Origin: Thermoleophilia bacterium
GTDB taxonomy: Bacteria; Actinomycetota; Thermoleophilia; Gaiellales; Gaiellaceae
Direction: 5' to 3'
Assembly (NCBI GenBank): GCA_014534295.1
Contig: JACVRU010000031.1
Span: 1-13,568, forward strand
Length of the DNA: 13,568 bases
Both the position numbers and the translations under genes were made by a program. Positions 1 through 6,047 of the stretch are shown here, in pieces. The notes below the pieces were generated by a model. The model was not told the origin of the DNA, made no database searches, and saw nothing but the letters and a program-made list of their open reading frames with translations. Position 1 is the stretch's first letter. Each line of letters starts with the position of its first letter.

Positions 1-234
1 GAGCGCGATCGCGAGCCGCGCCTCGGTGACCGTGTCCATCGCGGCCGAGACGACCGGGATCGCGAGCTCGATCCCCGACGTGACGCGCGTGCGGGTCGAG
101 ACCTCGTTGGGGAGGACGTCCGACTCGGCGGGGACGAGGAGCACGTCGTCGAACGTGAGCCCCTCCTGTGCGAACTTGCGGTCGAGCGCCAGGAGGCGCT
201 CGAGCTCCGCCTGGTCGACCCGCACGCCCTCCAC
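1..234 (-). CDS. guaB: IMP dehydrogenase, N-terminal part (cut by window edge)
   Basis: IMP dehydrogenase oxidises IMP to XMP with NAD+, the committed step of GTP synthesis, in the cytoplasm. Only the first 78 residues are visible. They contain the hallmark N-terminal blocks LTFDDVLLVPAESDVLP, then STRTR, then IPVVSAAMDTVTEARLAIAL, which form the first part of the (beta/alpha)8 barrel. The CBS domains and the catalytic cysteine loop lie beyond the left edge. I chose the GTG at 232-234 because the reading VEGVRVDQAELERLLALDRKF runs without a break into the conserved block, and because a -10-like TACACT lies exactly six bases upstream, which suggests a leaderless mRNA. The gene diverges from the hydrolase-cyclase gene. 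The family assignment is secure. The only alternative would be a GuaB-related paralogue, which the missing C-terminus prevents me from excluding. Confidence 0.95.
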   Translation of the reverse strand, partial: MEGVRVDQAELERLLALDRKFAQEGLTFDDVLLVPAESDVLPNEVSTRTRVTSGIELAIPVVSAAMDTVTEARLAIAL

Positions 235-246
235 CGGCCCAGTGTA
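235..246 (-). promoter_or_regulatory. guaB -10 element with leaderless start
   Basis: Read on the minus strand, TACACT (241-246) matches the -10 consensus at four of six positions. It is followed by six bases and then the GTG of guaB, so transcription should begin at or next to the start codon. I see no convincing -35 at 16 to 18 bases. The same bases read on the plus strand give TGTACT, so this 53-base divergent region may carry back-to-back promoters for guaB and the cyclase gene. Confidence 0.5.
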
Positions 247-287
247 CTCGGGGTTGCCGACGGCCCCCAGAGGCGGGAAGCTAGGGC

Positions 288-1616
288 GTGGCCACCGGGG
301 TCGAGACCCTCTACGCGAGGAGCGGCGACGTCAACATCGCGTACCAGGTGGTCGGCGAGGGGCCCCTCGACCTGGTGCTCGTCCCCGGCTGGGTGTCCCA
401 TCTGGACGTCGACTGGGAAGGCCCGGAGCTCGCGTACTTCCTCCGCAGGCTGGCGGGCTTCTCTCGCCTGATCCGGTTCGACAAGCGTGGGACGGGCCTG
501 TCGGACCGAAACGTCGGCCTGCCCGATCTCGAGACCCGCATGGACGACGTGCGCGCGGTGATGGACGCCGTCGGGTCCGAGCGGGCAGCGCTGTACGGCT
601 ACTCGGAAGGCGGCCCGATGTGCTGCCTCTTCGCAGCGACCTACCCGGAGCGCGTCTCGGCGCTCGTCCTCTACGGCTCGTACGCGAAGCGGCGCGATCC
701 CGACGACGACTATCCCTGGGCGGCCACGTGGGCGGAGCGGCAGGAGTACGCCGCCCAGGTGGAGCGGGAGTGGGGCGTGAACGCCGACGAGGCGCGCCTC
801 GGGCCGACGATGGAGGAGGCGACGCGGCGCTGGTGGCTCCGGCGCGCCCGCAGCTCGGCCAGCCCCGCGGCCGCGCGCGATCTCATACTGATGAACAGCC
901 AGATCGACATCCGTCACGTGCTCCCGACGATCGGCGTGCCGACGCTCGTCATGCACCGCCGCGGCGACGCGGACTCCCGCTGGGAGGAGGGGCGCTACCT
1001 CGCGGACGGGATCGCCGGAGCGCGGTTCGTGCTGCTGGAGGGCAGCGACCACCTCCCGTGGGCCGACGGCGACCAGGTGCTCGACGAGATCGAGGGCTTC
1101 CTGACGGGCGTCCGGCGGGGCCCCGATCCCGACCGGGTGCTCGCCACGATCCTCTTCACGGACCTCGTCGACTCCACCCGGCGCGCGGTCGAGCTCGGCG
1201 ACCGGCGCTGGGCCGACCTGGTAGCGGCCCACCACGCCGCAGTCCGGGCCCGGCTCGAGTGGTTCCGCGGGGAAGAGCTCGACACGGCCGGCGACGGCTT
1301 CTTCGCGGTCTTCGACGGGCCCGCGCGCGCCGTCCGCTGCGCGCTCGCGATCCGGGACGCGGTCCGCGAGCTCGGCCTGGAGATCCGGGCGGGCGTGCAC
1401 ACGGGCGAGGCCGAGCGCGTCGACGGCAAGGTCGCCGGGCTCGCCGTCAACGTCGGCGCGCGCGTCGCTGCCACGGCGAAGGCCGGTGAGGTGATCGTGT
1501 CGTCGACCGTCCGGGACCTCGTCGCGGGCTCCGGGCTCGAGTTCGAGGACCGCGGCAGTCGTGAGCTCAAGGGCCTCCCCGGCGAGTGGCGGCTGTTCGC
1601 TGCGCAGAGCGCCTAG
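288..1616 (+). CDS. Alpha/beta hydrolase fused to a class III adenylate/guanylate cyclase domain
   Basis: This 442-residue two-domain protein should be soluble: no signal peptide or membrane segment is visible. Residues about 10-275 form an alpha/beta hydrolase fold with a GYSEG nucleophile elbow (Ser106), a likely acid at Asp227 and a histidine at His255. Residues about 284-440 form a class III nucleotide cyclase domain, with metal-binding aspartates in FTDLVDST (Asp292) and TAGDGFF (Asp336), and ribose/transition-state residues Asn388 and Arg392 in AVNVGARV. The fusion is a known actinobacterial architecture. The hydrolase part probably senses or processes a small ligand, while the cyclase makes cAMP or cGMP; both roles are inferred. 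The lysine that usually precedes the second metal aspartate and selects adenine is replaced (LDTAGDG), so substrate choice is uncertain. The GTG start has a GGGAAG ribosome site ending seven bases upstream. It converges on the oxidase gene with overlapping stop codons. Confidence 0.9.
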   Translation: MATGVETLYARSGDVNIAYQVVGEGPLDLVLVPGWVSHLDVDWEGPELAYFLRRLAGFSRLIRFDKRGTGLSDRNVGLPDLETRMDDVRAVMDAVGSERAALYGYSEGGPMCCLFAATYPERVSALVLYGSYAKRRDPDDDYPWAATWAERQEYAAQVEREWGVNADEARLGPTMEEATRRWWLRRARSSASPAAARDLILMNSQIDIRHVLPTIGVPTLVMHRRGDADSRWEEGRYLADGIAGARFVLLEGSDHLPWADGDQVLDEIEGFLTGVRRGPDPDRVLATILFTDLVDSTRRAVELGDRRWADLVAAHHAAVRARLEWFRGEELDTAGDGFFAVFDGPARAVRCALAIRDAVRELGLEIRAGVHTGEAERVDGKVAGLAVNVGARVAATAKAGEVIVSSTVRDLVAGSGLEFEDRGSRELKGLPGEWRLFAAQSA

Positions 1617-1620
1617 GCGC
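1609..1620. repeat. 12-bp palindrome holding two interlocked stop codons
   Basis: GCGCCTAGGCGC is a perfect palindrome centred on CTAG. The TAG of the cyclase gene (1614-1616, plus) and the TAG of the oxidase gene (1613-1615, minus) share its centre. The two convergent genes therefore have no intergenic DNA, and no separate terminator is visible. Confidence 0.7.
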
Positions 1621-2737
1621 CGTCGAAGCGTCCGAGCCTGAGGAAACCGATCTCATGGCGCGTGTCGCCGTCGACGGCGAGGTCGGCCAGGATCTCCCCG
1701 ACGACCGAGCAGAACTTGAAGCCGTGGCCCGAGAAGCCGCCGGCGACGACGACCTGCGGCGCGTCCGGATGGAGGTCGAGGAGGAAGTGCTCGTCGGGAC
1801 TGTTCTCGAACAGGCACGTCTTCAGCGTCACCGCCGGGCCTGCTCCGTCCGGGAAGTAGCGCGCGGCGAACTCCCGCAGCACGCGCTCGTCCTCCGGCCG
1901 CGGCTCGCGGTCGAGCTCGTCCGGCGGCCCCTCTTCGCGAAGATGGTGGTAGCGGCCGAGCTTGAAGCCGGGGACCTCGAAGGTGGGGAAGCCGTAGTAG
2001 CGGTCGTCCTCGGCCACCTGGAGGTTGAAGACGGGAAAGCGCTCGGGCGCGAAGAGCTCCGGCCGGGACGGCGCCAGCCACGCGAGCACCTGGCGCTCCG
2101 CGACCACGGGCAGGCCGGCTAGGTCGCCCATCCAGGCGCCCGCGGTCAGCACGAGCCGCTCGGCCTCGTACGCGCCGTGCTCGGTGCGGACGCGAACCCC
2201 CTCCCGGTCCGGCTCCCAGCCGAGCACGCGCTCGCCGGTCCGCACCTCTGCGCCGCTCAGCCGCGCGTGGGCGGCGATGCAGCGCTCGGGGAGCAGGAAG
2301 CCGCCGTCCGGCTGGAGCACGGCCCGGTGGGACGGGTGGAGCCGGTAGGCCGGGAAGCGGCGCGCCACCTCCCCCGGCTCGAGCACCTCATGCGGGAGGC
2401 CGTGCTGCTCGCAGGAGCGGAGCGAGCCGGCGAACACGAGCCGGTCCGGCGGGCCCGCGTCGATCGAGCCGGTCACGTGGAGCAGGCGCTCGCCGGCTTC
2501 GGCCTCCAGACTGCCCCAGAGCTCGTACGCTCGCCGCAGCAGCGGCACGTAGGCCACGTGCTCGTAGTAGGCGAGCCGGATGATCCGCGTGAGCCCGTGG
2601 GAGGAACCGAGCTCGTTCGGGACCTCGAACCGCTCGAGCCCGAGCACGCGCTTCCCCCGTCGGGCGAGGTGGTAGACCGCGGCGCTGCCCATCCCGCCTA
2701 CGCCTGCGACGATCGCGTCGTACCGGTCGGCGCTCAG
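1613..2737 (-). CDS. FAD-dependent N-methyl amino acid oxidase (N-methyltryptophan oxidase / monomeric sarcosine oxidase family)
   Basis: Members oxidatively demethylate secondary amino acids such as sarcosine or N-methyltryptophan, releasing formaldehyde and H2O2. Family marks are GSSHGLTRIIR near the N-terminus (FAD and substrate site), GFKLGRYHH with the oxygen-activating lysine, KTCLFENSPDEHFLLD with the cysteine that binds FAD covalently (Cys308 when counted from the CTG), and GFSGHGFKF near the C-terminus. The first ATG (2690-2692) would begin inside the FAD-binding GxGxxG motif and destroy it. Reading on upstream restores YDAIVAGVGGMGS, but no ATG, GTG or TTG occurs there. The best start is CTG at 2735-2737, which overlaps the stop of the kinase gene as CTGA and gives 374 residues. 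GAGGAG and GGAG lie 11 to 20 bases upstream. The physiological substrate cannot be told from the sequence. It is the last gene of the run. Confidence 0.88.
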   Translation of the reverse strand: MSADRYDAIVAGVGGMGSAAVYHLARRGKRVLGLERFEVPNELGSSHGLTRIIRLAYYEHVAYVPLLRRAYELWGSLEAEAGERLLHVTGSIDAGPPDRLVFAGSLRSCEQHGLPHEVLEPGEVARRFPAYRLHPSHRAVLQPDGGFLLPERCIAAHARLSGAEVRTGERVLGWEPDREGVRVRTEHGAYEAERLVLTAGAWMGDLAGLPVVAERQVLAWLAPSRPELFAPERFPVFNLQVAEDDRYYGFPTFEVPGFKLGRYHHLREEGPPDELDREPRPEDERVLREFAARYFPDGAGPAVTLKTCLFENSPDEHFLLDLHPDAPQVVVAGGFSGHGFKFCSVVGEILADLAVDGDTRHEIGFLRLGRFDGA

Positions 2738-3687
2738 GTGTGGACCGGCTCCAGCTCCTCGATGTGCACGTGGTTGACGAGCCGCCCGGCCTCGCGCGGA
2801 TCGAGCTTGCCCGCGCCCACGGCGAGCGTCGAGGCGGTCGCGGCGGCGACCGCGAGGCGCAGCGCGTCCTCCGACGGCCGACCCTCCAGGCGGCCGGTGA
2901 GGAAGGCCGCGAGGAGCACGTCGCCGGCGCCGACCACGGACACCGGCTCCACCCGTGGGGCGGCCGCGTAGAGCCGCTCGGCCCTCCGCTGCTCGCGTAG
3001 GAGCGCGTAGCAGCCCGTCTCCTGGCTGACGAGGACGTTGCGGGCGCCGAGCTCCGCGACCGTGTCGAGGGCCATCACGAACTCGTCCTGGTCGGAGAGC
3101 TCCTGGCCGACGAGCGCCTCCGTCTCCTGCTGGTTCGGCGACACGAGGAAGGGCTCCGCCTCGACGCCCAACCGCAGCGGCTCGCCTTCAGAGTCGAGCA
3201 CGCACCGGACGCCGCGCCGGTTCAGGTCGCGGATGGCCTCGCCGTAGAGTCCCGCGCCGACGCCGCGCGGGAGCGAGCCCGCGAAGACGACCGCGTCCGC
3301 GCCACGCGAGAGGTAGTGGAGCTTCTCGAGCAGGATGTCGAGCTCCTCCGGCTCGACGTGCGGGCCCCACTCGTTGATCTCCGTGTACGTGTTGCCCGTC
3401 GGGTCGACGACGGCCGTCGATGTCCGCGACTCGTCGCCGATGCGGACGAAGTCGTTGAGGATCGCCTCCGCGGTCAGCTCCTCGACGACTCGCGTCCCCG
3501 TGCCGCCGCCGGCGAGCCCCGTCGCGACGACCGGGTAGTTCAGGAGCTTCAGCGCGCGGGCGACGTTGATCCCCTTGCCCCCGGCGAGGGTGAGTCCCTG
3601 GCTCGCGCGGTGCCGGTGGCCGACCTGGAAGCTCGGGACCGTGAGTGTCCGGTCGATCGCCGCGTTCATGGTGACGGTGACGATCAC
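2734..3687 (-). CDS. PfkB-family hexose kinase, 1-phosphofructokinase type
   Basis: This 317-residue ribokinase-fold enzyme phosphorylates a sugar or sugar phosphate with ATP in the cytoplasm; fructose 1-phosphate and tagatose 6-phosphate are typical substrates of this subfamily. The N-terminus VTMNAAIDRT and the block LAGGKGINVARAL (about 34-46, PfkB signature 1) mark the 1-phosphofructokinase/LacC branch. SVVGAGDVLLAAFL (about 250-263) is signature 2 with anion-hole GAGD, and Asp256 is the catalytic base. The usual GAGDS reads GAGDV here. The GTG start overlaps the carboxypeptidase stop as GTGA, so translation is probably coupled. No phosphotransferase-system genes are nearby, so the role in fructose use is unproven; a nucleoside- or other sugar-kinase role remains possible. 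Confidence 0.88.
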   Translation of the reverse strand: MIVTVTMNAAIDRTLTVPSFQVGHRHRASQGLTLAGGKGINVARALKLLNYPVVATGLAGGGTGTRVVEELTAEAILNDFVRIGDESRTSTAVVDPTGNTYTEINEWGPHVEPEELDILLEKLHYLSRGADAVVFAGSLPRGVGAGLYGEAIRDLNRRGVRCVLDSEGEPLRLGVEAEPFLVSPNQQETEALVGQELSDQDEFVMALDTVAELGARNVLVSQETGCYALLREQRRAERLYAAAPRVEPVSVVGAGDVLLAAFLTGRLEGRPSEDALRLAVAAATASTLAVGAGKLDPREAGRLVNHVHIEELEPVHT

Positions 3688-4799
3688 CAGATCACGCCCC
3701 AGGCGTTCTCGACCGTGCGGGTCGCATACCAGCGGATCTTGCCTCCGAGACCCGGGGCCGTGCGGGACTCGGCCGCGACGAGCGGGCGCTCGCCGAGCAG
3801 CTTCCCCCGCGCGTAGAGGCGGACGACGCCGAGCCGCTGCCCGCGCTCGACGGGGAGCGAGACGGCGGCCGGCGCGACGATCTGCTCGACGAGCGGTCGG
3901 TCGATGCGGATCGACCGGCGGAACGGCGCCTCCGCGACCAGCCGTACGGGAGCGCGTCCGTAGCCGGCGGTCGCGGTCGCGTAGGTGCGGTCGTCGTCGA
4001 TCGCCTCGACGACCGCGTAGCGCGACAGCGCCCAGGAGAGCAGCGCTGCGAGGTCGGCGTTGCGGCGGTCACGGGTCGGACCCCCGAGGATGGTCGCGTA
4101 GACCGTCACGCCCGGGCGGCGTGCGGCGGCCACCTGCGACCAGCCGGCGGCGGCGGTGTGCCCCGTCTTGACCCCGAACACTCCCGGGAAGCCGCCGAGG
4201 AGGTCGTTCCACGTGTGGAGCGTCCGGCCGGCTGCGGCCTCCGTCCGCAGGCGGACCGTCCGGCGCACGAACGGCTTCCGCATCGCCACCCGGGCCAGCC
4301 TGGTCACGTCCTGCGCCGTCGAGTAGTGGCCCGGCGCGTCGAGCCCGGACGGGTTGGCGAAGCGCGTGTCGGCGAGGCCGAGCGTCCGCGCCTTCTCGTT
4401 CATCAGGAACACGAAGCGGCGAACGCTGCCGCGTCCGACGTGCTCTGCGAGCGCGTTCGCGGCGTCGTTCGCGCTCTGGATCAGCGCGGCCTCGATCAGG
4501 TCCCGGACGGGGACCCGCTCTCCTGCGCGCAGGCTCACCGTCGACTCCCCGACGCGCGAGGTCCCCGGCGAGACCGTGACGAGGTCGTCCAGCTGCGCGT
4601 GGTCGAGAGTCACGAGCACGGTCATCAGCTTCGTGATGCTGGCGATCGGGACCCGCGCCGTGGCCGCGTGCGCGGCGAGCACCTCCCCGTCGGCCGCGTT
4701 GACGACGAGCCACGCACGCGCGTCGGGGCGTGGAGCGGCGCCGGCGGCGAGGGGGGCGAGAGCGAGCGCGCCGGTGATGACGGCCAGGAGGCGCTTCAC
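3684..4799 (-). CDS. D-alanyl-D-alanine carboxypeptidase (S11 family, PBP5-like)
   Basis: It trims the terminal D-alanine from peptidoglycan stem peptides outside the membrane. The 371-residue protein begins with a signal peptide (KRLL then a hydrophobic stretch to about residue 21). The three active-site motifs are in order: S54-I-T-K57, S109-A-N111 and K211-T-G213. SANDAANALAEH and FANPSGLDAPGHYST are typical S11 blocks. A beta-rich C-terminal domain (about 270-371) follows, but I see no clear amphipathic membrane-anchor helix at the end, so it may be secreted or held by other contacts. The GTG start lies 12 bases after the LysM gene. TAGGCT, formed partly by that gene's TAG stop, sits nine bases upstream and could act as a weak -10. 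The pairing with a LysM protein fits a shared wall location. Confidence 0.93.
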   Translation of the reverse strand: MKRLLAVITGALALAPLAAGAAPRPDARAWLVVNAADGEVLAAHAATARVPIASITKLMTVLVTLDHAQLDDLVTVSPGTSRVGESTVSLRAGERVPVRDLIEAALIQSANDAANALAEHVGRGSVRRFVFLMNEKARTLGLADTRFANPSGLDAPGHYSTAQDVTRLARVAMRKPFVRRTVRLRTEAAAGRTLHTWNDLLGGFPGVFGVKTGHTAAAGWSQVAAARRPGVTVYATILGGPTRDRRNADLAALLSWALSRYAVVEAIDDDRTYATATAGYGRAPVRLVAEAPFRRSIRIDRPLVEQIVAPAAVSLPVERGQRLGVVRLYARGKLLGERPLVAAESRTAPGLGGKIRWYATRTVENAWGVIW

Positions 4800-4811
4800 C
4801 GGGCGCCAAGC

Positions 4812-5132
4812 CTAGCCGACCCGAATCCGCTGGCCGATGCGGAGGGCCACGGGGTCGATCCCGGGATTGAGCTCGAGCAGGCGCTCGACCGTCGTCCCGT
4901 TCTGGGACGCGATCGACTCGAGCGTGTCGCCCGCCCGCACGCGGTAGAAGCGTCCCGCCGTCGTGGCGGTCGTCTCGGTCGCGGTCGTCCCGGTGGGCGG
5001 CTCAGCCGTCTCGACCGCCGTCGTCGCCGGCGGCCGCATCGACTCTCCCTCGTCCAGCGCCGCCCGCACGGCGACTACGCCGAGCGTCGCGAGGACGAGG
5101 AACGCCAGCGGGGCTGCGACGCGGGCGCCCAC
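4812..5132 (-). CDS. Small membrane-anchored LysM-domain protein
   Basis: This 106-residue protein has one hydrophobic N-terminal segment (about 5-23, APLAFLVLATLGVVAV), a threonine/proline-rich linker (about 34-59) and one LysM domain (about 62-105, YRVRAGDTLESIASQNGTTV then LLELNPG and IGQRIRV). LysM binds the N-acetylglucosamine backbone of peptidoglycan. It probably sits in the membrane with the domain facing the wall. A longer open frame runs upstream into pyrF, but that part is arginine-rich out-of-frame sequence. I place the start at the GTG at 5130-5132, two bases after the pyrF stop, where the hydrophobic segment begins. There is no catalytic domain, so it is not an enzyme by itself; anchoring or regulation of the neighbouring carboxypeptidase is a reasonable guess. 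Confidence 0.82.
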   Translation of the reverse strand: MGARVAAPLAFLVLATLGVVAVRAALDEGESMRPPATTAVETAEPPTGTTATETTATTAGRFYRVRAGDTLESIASQNGTTVERLLELNPGIDPVALRIGQRIRVG

Positions 5133-5134
5133 GG

Positions 5135-6025
5135 CTACCAGCCGGCCGCAGCCCAGACCTCGCCGCGCAGCCGCGCGGCCTCGACTCCCGCGCTCGTGCG
5201 CCAGTCGCCGCCCGCGGCCCGGTACGCGTAGATCACCGAGCGGGATGCGCTGACGAGCGCGCTCGCGGGCCCGCTCGTGAACGCGCGGGCGACGTCGGCG
5301 GCCGTCGCGCCCTGGGCCCCGACGCCGGGGAGCAGCAGCACCGACTGCGGCATCAGCCGCCTGGCCTCGCCGACCGCGCGCGGGTAGGTCGCCCCGACGA
5401 CCGCGCCGACGTTCGAGAGCCCGCTCTCGCCAACCGCCTCCTCGGCCCACTCGCAGACGAGCCGCGCGACGTGGTGCCAGAGCGGCTCCCCGTCCAGCAG
5501 CACGGCGTCCTGCACGTCCGCGCTGCCGGCGTTCGACGTCTTGACGATGCAGAAGACGCCCGCGCCGTCGCGCCGCGCGGCCTGGAGGAACGGGTCGAGC
5601 GAGTCGCGGCCCAGGTAGGGGTTGACCGTTATCGCGTCCGCGAGCGGGAAGTACGCGGACGCGTACGCCCGCGCCGTCGAGCCGATGTCGCCGCGCTTCG
5701 CGTCGGCGATCACGAGCAGGCCGGCGGCGCGGGCGTAGGCGCAGACGTGCTCGAACGCCCGGAAGCCGTCCGCGCCGAGCACCTCGAAGAAGGCGAGTTG
5801 AGGCTTGACGGCGACGACGCTGGGCGCGACCGCGTCGACGATCCCGCGGCAGTAGCGCTCGACGGCGTCCGCCGCCTGCTCCCGGTCGAGGTGGGCGTCC
5901 CCCCGCACCTCGACGGGGATCAGCTCCAGCCGCGGGTCGAGCCCGACGACGAGCTGGCTGCGCTTCCGCCCGACCGCCTCCGCGAGCCGGTCGGAGAACT
6001 GGGCGACGGCGACCTCGGTGGCCAT
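5135..6025 (-). CDS. pyrF: Orotidine 5'-phosphate decarboxylase (subfamily 2)
   Basis: It decarboxylates OMP to UMP, the last step of pyrimidine synthesis. The 296-residue protein is of the longer 'type 2' form found in actinobacteria and myxobacteria. FVGLDP-like VVGLDPR is at about 27-32, VKPQLAFFE with a substrate-contacting lysine at about 73-81, and the catalytic DAKRGDIGSTA at 108-118 carries Asp108, Lys110 and Asp113. VNPYLGRDSLDPF and LPGVGAQGA further on are also family blocks; the latter helps bind phosphate. The ATG start lies 22 bases after the nuclease stop, and TAGAGT eight bases upstream may be a separate -10 element. The LysM gene starts two bases after its stop. pyrE lies about 2 kb away on the same strand but in another transcription unit. 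Confidence 0.96.
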   Translation of the reverse strand: MATEVAVAQFSDRLAEAVGRKRSQLVVGLDPRLELIPVEVRGDAHLDREQAADAVERYCRGIVDAVAPSVVAVKPQLAFFEVLGADGFRAFEHVCAYARAAGLLVIADAKRGDIGSTARAYASAYFPLADAITVNPYLGRDSLDPFLQAARRDGAGVFCIVKTSNAGSADVQDAVLLDGEPLWHHVARLVCEWAEEAVGESGLSNVGAVVGATYPRAVGEARRLMPQSVLLLPGVGAQGATAADVARAFTSGPASALVSASRSVIYAYRAAGGDWRTSAGVEAARLRGEVWAAAGW

Positions 6026-6033
6026 CGCCGAGG

Positions 6034-6039
6034 ACTCTA
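6034..6039 (-). promoter_or_regulatory. Candidate -10 element for pyrF
   Basis: TAGAGT on the minus strand lies eight bases before the pyrF ATG, the same arrangement as upstream of guaB and the nuclease gene. No good -35 is seen at 16 to 18 bases. If real, it would give pyrF and the wall genes a supply of transcript independent of the LexA-controlled promoter. Confidence 0.3.
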
Positions 6040-6047
6040 GCTCCGGC

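Noticed and set aside
26..1489. Long plus-strand frame starting at 26 and overlapping the cyclase gene
   Set aside because: Its translation is arginine/proline-rich with no recognisable motifs, while the frame at 288-1616 gives clear hydrolase and cyclase motifs and the minus strand at 1-234 gives GuaB.
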